Both the position numbers and the translations under genes were made by a program. The notes below the pieces were generated by a model. It was given only the letters and a program-made list of their open reading frames with translations, was not told the DNA's origin and did not search any database. 8,567 nt of DNA, taken from the NCBI GenBank assembly GCA_017530275.1, contig JAFXMP010000249.1, positions 1 to 8,567 of the forward strand, given 5' to 3'. The DNA is from Clostridia bacterium. GTDB taxonomy: Bacteria > Bacillota_A > Clostridia > Christensenellales > Aristaeellaceae. Position 1 is the first letter of the stretch. Every line of letters begins with the position of its first letter. Below, piece after piece: positions 4,919 to 8,567 of the stretch.

Positions 4919-6331
4919 ATGGCAAAGTATATTCTCAAGAGGCTTGCGCAGTCCCTGTTGACGATTTTCATTATCGTCAGTGTGGTTTTCCTGCTGATGC
5001 GCTTGATGCCCACAGATTATTTCTTTACGGAAGACGAGCTGATCAAGCTGACGGAAGCGCAGAAGCAGAGCAAGCTTGAAAGCGCGGGTCTGCTGGATCC
5101 GCCGCTGGTACAGCTGGGAAACTTCTATAAGAATATGTTCAAGCTGGAATACATCTACGGAGAAAAACAGCAGGCGGTCATCAATACCGCGCTGCACTCC
5201 GGCGTGGCCGAACGGGCCCGCGCCGCCGTAGAAAGCGCCATCAACCGCTACTATACGGACGGTTCGGCGGCTGAAAAGGAAATTGATAAAATCAACAATA
5301 AGATTCTGACAGATACCATCGTCACGAAGATCATCGACAACGCTCTGCAGGGTGAGCAGGGAAGCGACAGCGCCTATGTCGCCGAGCAGCTCGCTTCTAA
5401 CCTTTCGGATAAAGCGCTGGGAACGCTGTTCAAAGACGCCAAAAAAGCCATCGGGGAAGATGAAGCGGCAAAGCTGAGAGATGAGCTCAGCGCCGGGCTC
5501 ATCCAGCAAATGACGGATTTGGTCAGCAGCGTGGATTTGGACGTCAACGCCACCGGCTTCAAAAATATATTGAATCATTTGAATCCTTCCAATTACCGTT
5601 TTACATTTGATTTGGGCAATTCCTACCGGATCCGGCACGGCGTATCGGTGCTGGAGATCATCGCGGACAAATTCCCGATTTCCATGACCATCGGGCTTTG
5701 CTCGCTGGGGCTGGCGCTGGTGCTGGGCGTGGTGCTGGGCATTCTGCAGGCCCGCTACAAGGGCGGCGTACTGGACAGCGTGTGCAACGGCTACACGATC
5801 TTCATCAACGCCGTGCCCCACCTGGTCAGCTATACGCTGATCATGTATCTGTGCGCCCATCTGTTCAACATGCCCATGACGTACCGCAGCAACACCCCCG
5901 TGCTCTCTTCCATCCCTCCGATCCTCTGCCTTTCCACCGCCTCCACGGCAAGCTACATGCTGTGGATGCGCCGGTACATGGTGGACGAACTGAACAAGGA
6001 TTATATCCGTTTGGCGCAGCTCAAGGGCTTCACCACCACGCAGGTCATGTTCCGCCACGTGATGAAAAACGCTTTCCTGCCCCTGGCACAGTATCTGCCC
6101 TACAATATCCTGCTGACGGTGGGCGGTTCCCTGCTGGCGGAGAGCTTTTTCTCCGTTCCCGGCATGGGCCCGCTGCTGACCCAGGCAATTTCCCGGTATG
6201 ACACGAACCTGGTGCAGGCCATCGTGCTGTTCTACGCTACGCTGGGGATCTTAGGCGTTTTCATCGGCGACCTGCTGATGGGCATTCTCGATCCCAGAAT
6301 CAGCCTGACCAAGAAAGGAGGAACCCGCTGA
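4919..6331 (+). CDS. oppB: Oligopeptide ABC transporter permease (OppB/AmiC-like) with a large external insertion
   Basis: One of two membrane subunits forming the peptide channel. At 470 residues it is well above the ~306-320 of classical OppB/DppB. TM1 is at about 9-29 (RLAQSLLTIFIIVSVVFLLM). A conserved pre-loop LDPPLVQLGNFYKNMF (59-74) is followed by an extra, mostly helical and charged segment (about 75-227), after which the family sequence resumes at FTFDLGNSYRIRHGVSVLEII (228-248). Further membrane segments lie at about 252-275, 291-313, 328-350, 391-410 and 430-455. The cytoplasmic EAA loop that docks on the ATPases is at 357-389 (DYIRLAQLKGFTTTQ, RHVMKNAF). The end DPRISLTKKGG closely resembles pneumococcal AmiC. 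The insertion would lie outside the cell, facing OppA. Start: ATG 4919 with AAAAGGGG at 4903-4910, 8 nt spacing. The stop is one base before the oppC ATG, so the two are translated together. Confidence 0.93.
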   Translation: MAKYILKRLAQSLLTIFIIVSVVFLLMRLMPTDYFFTEDELIKLTEAQKQSKLESAGLLDPPLVQLGNFYKNMFKLEYIYGEKQQAVINTALHSGVAERARAAVESAINRYYTDGSAAEKEIDKINNKILTDTIVTKIIDNALQGEQGSDSAYVAEQLASNLSDKALGTLFKDAKKAIGEDEAAKLRDELSAGLIQQMTDLVSSVDLDVNATGFKNILNHLNPSNYRFTFDLGNSYRIRHGVSVLEIIADKFPISMTIGLCSLGLALVLGVVLGILQARYKGGVLDSVCNGYTIFINAVPHLVSYTLIMYLCAHLFNMPMTYRSNTPVLSSIPPILCLSTASTASYMLWMRRYMVDELNKDYIRLAQLKGFTTTQVMFRHVMKNAFLPLAQYLPYNILLTVGGSLLAESFFSVPGMGPLLTQAISRYDTNLVQAIVLFYATLGILGVFIGDLLMGILDPRISLTKKGGTR

Positions 6332-6332
6332 T

Positions 6333-7394
6333 ATGGACAAGAAATCCAAAATCGTCTTGAAAGGCATCAATACGGAAAACGATTCCCGGGACGTGGTCAT
6401 GGGCGGTATCAGGGAAAGCGATGTGGATACCACCGAGCGCACCTACGAAAAGGGACGTGCGCATGTCGACAGGCGTTCCTCCATGCCCGAAAAGCAATTG
6501 TTCGCCCCGGCAGAATACAACTATGAGGAAGCCGAGCGCACCGGCTACAGCCAGTACAGCTACTGGAAAAGCGTATGGCACAACTTTATCCAGCGGAAGA
6601 GCGCCGTCGTGATGCTGTTTGTGTTCGCCCTGCTGTTCATCTTTACGTTCGTTTCTCCCCTGATCAGCAAATTCGATGTGAACACCCTGCACTATGACAC
6701 CAAGCTGGCGTTCATCAGCCCCAACAGCACCTACTGGTTCGGCACGGATTCCCTGGGCGCGGACTACTGGTGCCAGGTCTGGTACGCGACGCGGCTCAGC
6801 ATCATCCTGGCCGTCTGCGTATCCGTGGGGCAGATCCTTCTGGGTACGCTGATCGGCCTGCTGTGGGGCTATGTCCGCGCCCTGGACAGGATCATTACTG
6901 AAATCTACAACCTGATCGATAATATCCCCACCATTATCTATATGACTCTGATCGCTCTGATGGTGGGCAAATCCTATACCATTATCGGCGGCGCGCTGAT
7001 CCTGTTCGGCTGGCTTGGCACGGCCAGGAACATCCGCAACCTGGTGTTCATGTACCGTGACAGGGAATACAACCTTGCTTCCCGCTGCCTGGGCACGGGG
7101 CTTTGGCGCACGCTTTACAGGAATATTTTCCCGTACCTGATCAGCGTGATCGTGCTGCGGCTCGCCCTGGCGATCCCCGGAACCATCGCCTATGAAACCA
7201 CCCTGGCCTATTTGGGACTGATCAACGTGGAAACGCCTTCCCTGGGCATTCTGCTCAGGAACGCGCGCAGCCTGTTTATGCAGTACCCCTATATGCTGAT
7301 CTTCCCCGCGGTGATCGTGTCGATCATCACCATCACCTTCTATCTGGCGGGCAACGCGTTTTCTGACGCGTGCGACCCCCGCAATCATATGTAA
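6333..7394 (+). CDS. oppC: Oligopeptide ABC transporter permease (OppC/AmiD-like) with an extended N-terminus
   Basis: Second membrane subunit of the peptide channel, pairing with OppB. 353 residues. A long hydrophilic cytoplasmic N-terminus (1-76) precedes SYWKSVWHNFIQRKSAVVML (76-95), the usual start of this family. TM1 is at about 91-111. The conserved YWFGTDSLGADYW (134-146) carries Ala where most OppC/DppC have Arg (GTDxLGRD). The EAA loop is YRDREYNLASRCLGTGLW (241-258), almost identical in pattern to pneumococcal AmiD, and the end DACDPRNHM is also AmiD-like. Start: ATG 6333 with AAAGGAGG at 6314-6321. The next in-frame Met51 (6483) has no Shine-Dalgarno, so the long form is preferred. 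One base separates it from oppB and 14 from oppD. Confidence 0.93.
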   Translation: MDKKSKIVLKGINTENDSRDVVMGGIRESDVDTTERTYEKGRAHVDRRSSMPEKQLFAPAEYNYEEAERTGYSQYSYWKSVWHNFIQRKSAVVMLFVFALLFIFTFVSPLISKFDVNTLHYDTKLAFISPNSTYWFGTDSLGADYWCQVWYATRLSIILAVCVSVGQILLGTLIGLLWGYVRALDRIITEIYNLIDNIPTIIYMTLIALMVGKSYTIIGGALILFGWLGTARNIRNLVFMYRDREYNLASRCLGTGLWRTLYRNIFPYLISVIVLRLALAIPGTIAYETTLAYLGLINVETPSLGILLRNARSLFMQYPYMLIFPAVIVSIITITFYLAGNAFSDACDPRNHM

Positions 7395-7408
7395 GGCGGT
7401 GGGCAGCA

Positions 7409-8567
7409 ATGAGTGAGAGAATCATTTCCAGCAAATATGCCGGAACGAATCAGGAAGCCGCCGCCAAGTTTGAACAGCTGAACGACCAGATGCTTTCCTC
7501 CGTGCCCCTGCTTTCCGCCCAGGATGTGGAAGTGGAATTCACCCTGCGCGGGCAGAAGCTCAAAGCCATCCGCGGCTGCTCGCTGGATCTGTACGAAGGG
7601 GAAACCCTGGCCATCGTCGGCGAATCCGGCTCGGGCAAGAGCGTGTTTACCAAGCTGTTCGTTGGGATGCTGGACAGGAACGGACAGATCACCAACGGTA
7701 CGATCCTCTACGATGGAAAAGACCTGACGAAGCTGAAAACCGAACGGGAATGGCAGGACATCCGCGGCAAGCGCATTGCCATGGTCACCCAGGACCCCAT
7801 GACCAGCCTGAACCCGCTGAAAAAGGTCGGGTATCAGATTCGTGAGGCGGTGGAACTGCATCAGGGCCTCAAAGGCGCGGAAGCGAAGAAAGAAACGATC
7901 CGATTGCTTGCCAGCGTCGGTATTCCCAACCCCGAAAAGCGCTATAACCAGTATCCGCACGAGTTTTCCGGCGGGATGCGGCAGCGGGCGGTCATCGCCA
8001 TAGCCGTGGCCTGCAAGCCGCAGATCCTGATCTGCGACGAGCCCACCACCGCCCTGGACGTGACGATTCAGGCGCAGATCCTGGATCTGATCAAGAAGCT
8101 GCAGCACGAAAACCACATGACCATCATTTACATCACCCACGATTTGGGCGTGGTGGCCAATGTAGCGGACCGCGTGGCGGTCATGTACGCGGGGCAGATC
8201 ATTGAAACCGGCTTGGCAAACGAGGTTTTCTTTGATCCGCAGCACCCTTACACCTGGGCTCTGCTCAGCGCTTTGCCGCAGCTGGCCGTCAAGGGCGAAA
8301 AGCTGCCCACCATCGACGGTACCCCCCCCAACCTGTTCAACACCATCGTGGGCGATTCCTTTGCGCCGCGCAACCGTCACGCGCTGAACATCGATTTCCT
8401 CGAGGAACCCCCGATGTACGACGTGACAACCACCCACCAGGCAAAGACCTGGCTGATGGACCCGCGCGCGCCCGAAATCCCCCAGCCCGACGCGATCCGT
8501 AAGCTGAAAGACCCGAATTTCGGAAAGGCTTCGAATGTTCAGGTGTATCACCCGCATCTTGACCCGA
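7409..8567 (+). CDS. oppD: Oligopeptide ABC transporter ATP-binding protein (OppD/AmiE-like), 3'-truncated by the window edge
   Basis: ATPase subunit that drives peptide import from the cytoplasmic face. The frame is open from ATG 7409 to the last base (386 codons visible). Motifs by residue: Walker A GESGSGKS (71-78), Q-loop VTQDP (Gln128), signature FSGGMRQR (186-193), Walker B ILICDEP (206-212, with catalytic Glu211), D-loop TALD (214-217) and H-loop ITHD (His244). An oligo_HPY-type C-terminal domain begins at HPYTWALLSALP (279-290). In that domain the four cysteines that bind a [4Fe-4S] cluster in DppD-type proteins are replaced (D316, N322, D329, T347), a pattern I associate from memory with the Gram-positive OppD/AmiE subgroup. 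Residues 1-33 are a short extension before the first strand. Ribosome site AAGGCGGTGG (7393-7402) overlaps the oppC stop. An OppF/AmiF partner gene is expected immediately downstream, outside the window. Confidence 0.94.
   Translation, partial: MSERIISSKYAGTNQEAAAKFEQLNDQMLSSVPLLSAQDVEVEFTLRGQKLKAIRGCSLDLYEGETLAIVGESGSGKSVFTKLFVGMLDRNGQITNGTILYDGKDLTKLKTEREWQDIRGKRIAMVTQDPMTSLNPLKKVGYQIREAVELHQGLKGAEAKKETIRLLASVGIPNPEKRYNQYPHEFSGGMRQRAVIAIAVACKPQILICDEPTTALDVTIQAQILDLIKKLQHENHMTIIYITHDLGVVANVADRVAVMYAGQIIETGLANEVFFDPQHPYTWALLSALPQLAVKGEKLPTIDGTPPNLFNTIVGDSFAPRNRHALNIDFLEEPPMYDVTTTHQAKTWLMDPRAPEIPQPDAIRKLKDPNFGKASNVQVYHPHLDP

Overview
The window looks like chromosomal DNA from a member of the Bacillota (Clostridia-like, probably uncultured and gut-associated). 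The grounds are strong AGGAGG-type Shine-Dalgarno sites, consensus sigma-A style promoters, intrinsic terminators, a Gram-positive style membrane-anchored HtrA, and an oligopeptide ABC transporter whose gene order and sequence motifs resemble the pneumococcal Ami system. GC is moderately high (mid-50s percent by eye) and codon use avoids TTA, CTA and TCA, which is why long antisense open frames run opposite almost every real gene. I see no mobile element, CRISPR array, rRNA or tRNA.

Layout. (1) 1-525: 3' part of a GNAT acetyltransferase gene that enters from the left edge, ending in a terminator hairpin that contains its stop codon. (2) 526-2081: a monocistronic htrA/degP-type protease gene with its own promoter region. 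That region has three 11-bp tandem repeats where a -35 box would be, plus a 15-bp palindrome in the leader. The gene is closed by a UUCG-loop terminator. (3) 2138-2688: a convergent minus-strand gene for a small, unrecognised membrane protein, with its own promoter and terminator. (4) 2756-8567 (right edge): an oligopeptide transporter operon, oppA-oppB-oppC-oppD, running off the window. It starts from a perfect TTGACA-17-TATAAT promoter that diverges from the promoter of the small membrane protein.

How the genes work together. OppA captures peptides outside the cell, OppB and OppC form the membrane channel, and OppD is one of two expected ATPases; the partner OppF/AmiF should lie just beyond the window. 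A long, nearly perfect hairpin separates oppA from the permease genes. This is the usual arrangement when the binding protein must be made in excess over the membrane components. HtrA is a separate envelope quality-control unit; nothing in the sequence ties it functionally to the transporter.

Overall this is mostly recognisable housekeeping and transport DNA rather than a new system. The parts most worth a second look are a ~150-residue extracytoplasmic insertion in OppB with a sharp AT-rich segment at its downstream edge, an extended OppC N-terminus, an OppD C-terminal domain lacking all four Fe-S cysteines of the DppD type, the repeat-bearing htrA promoter, and the orphan membrane protein. 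The OppD gene is open at the right edge and was read directly from the sequence.
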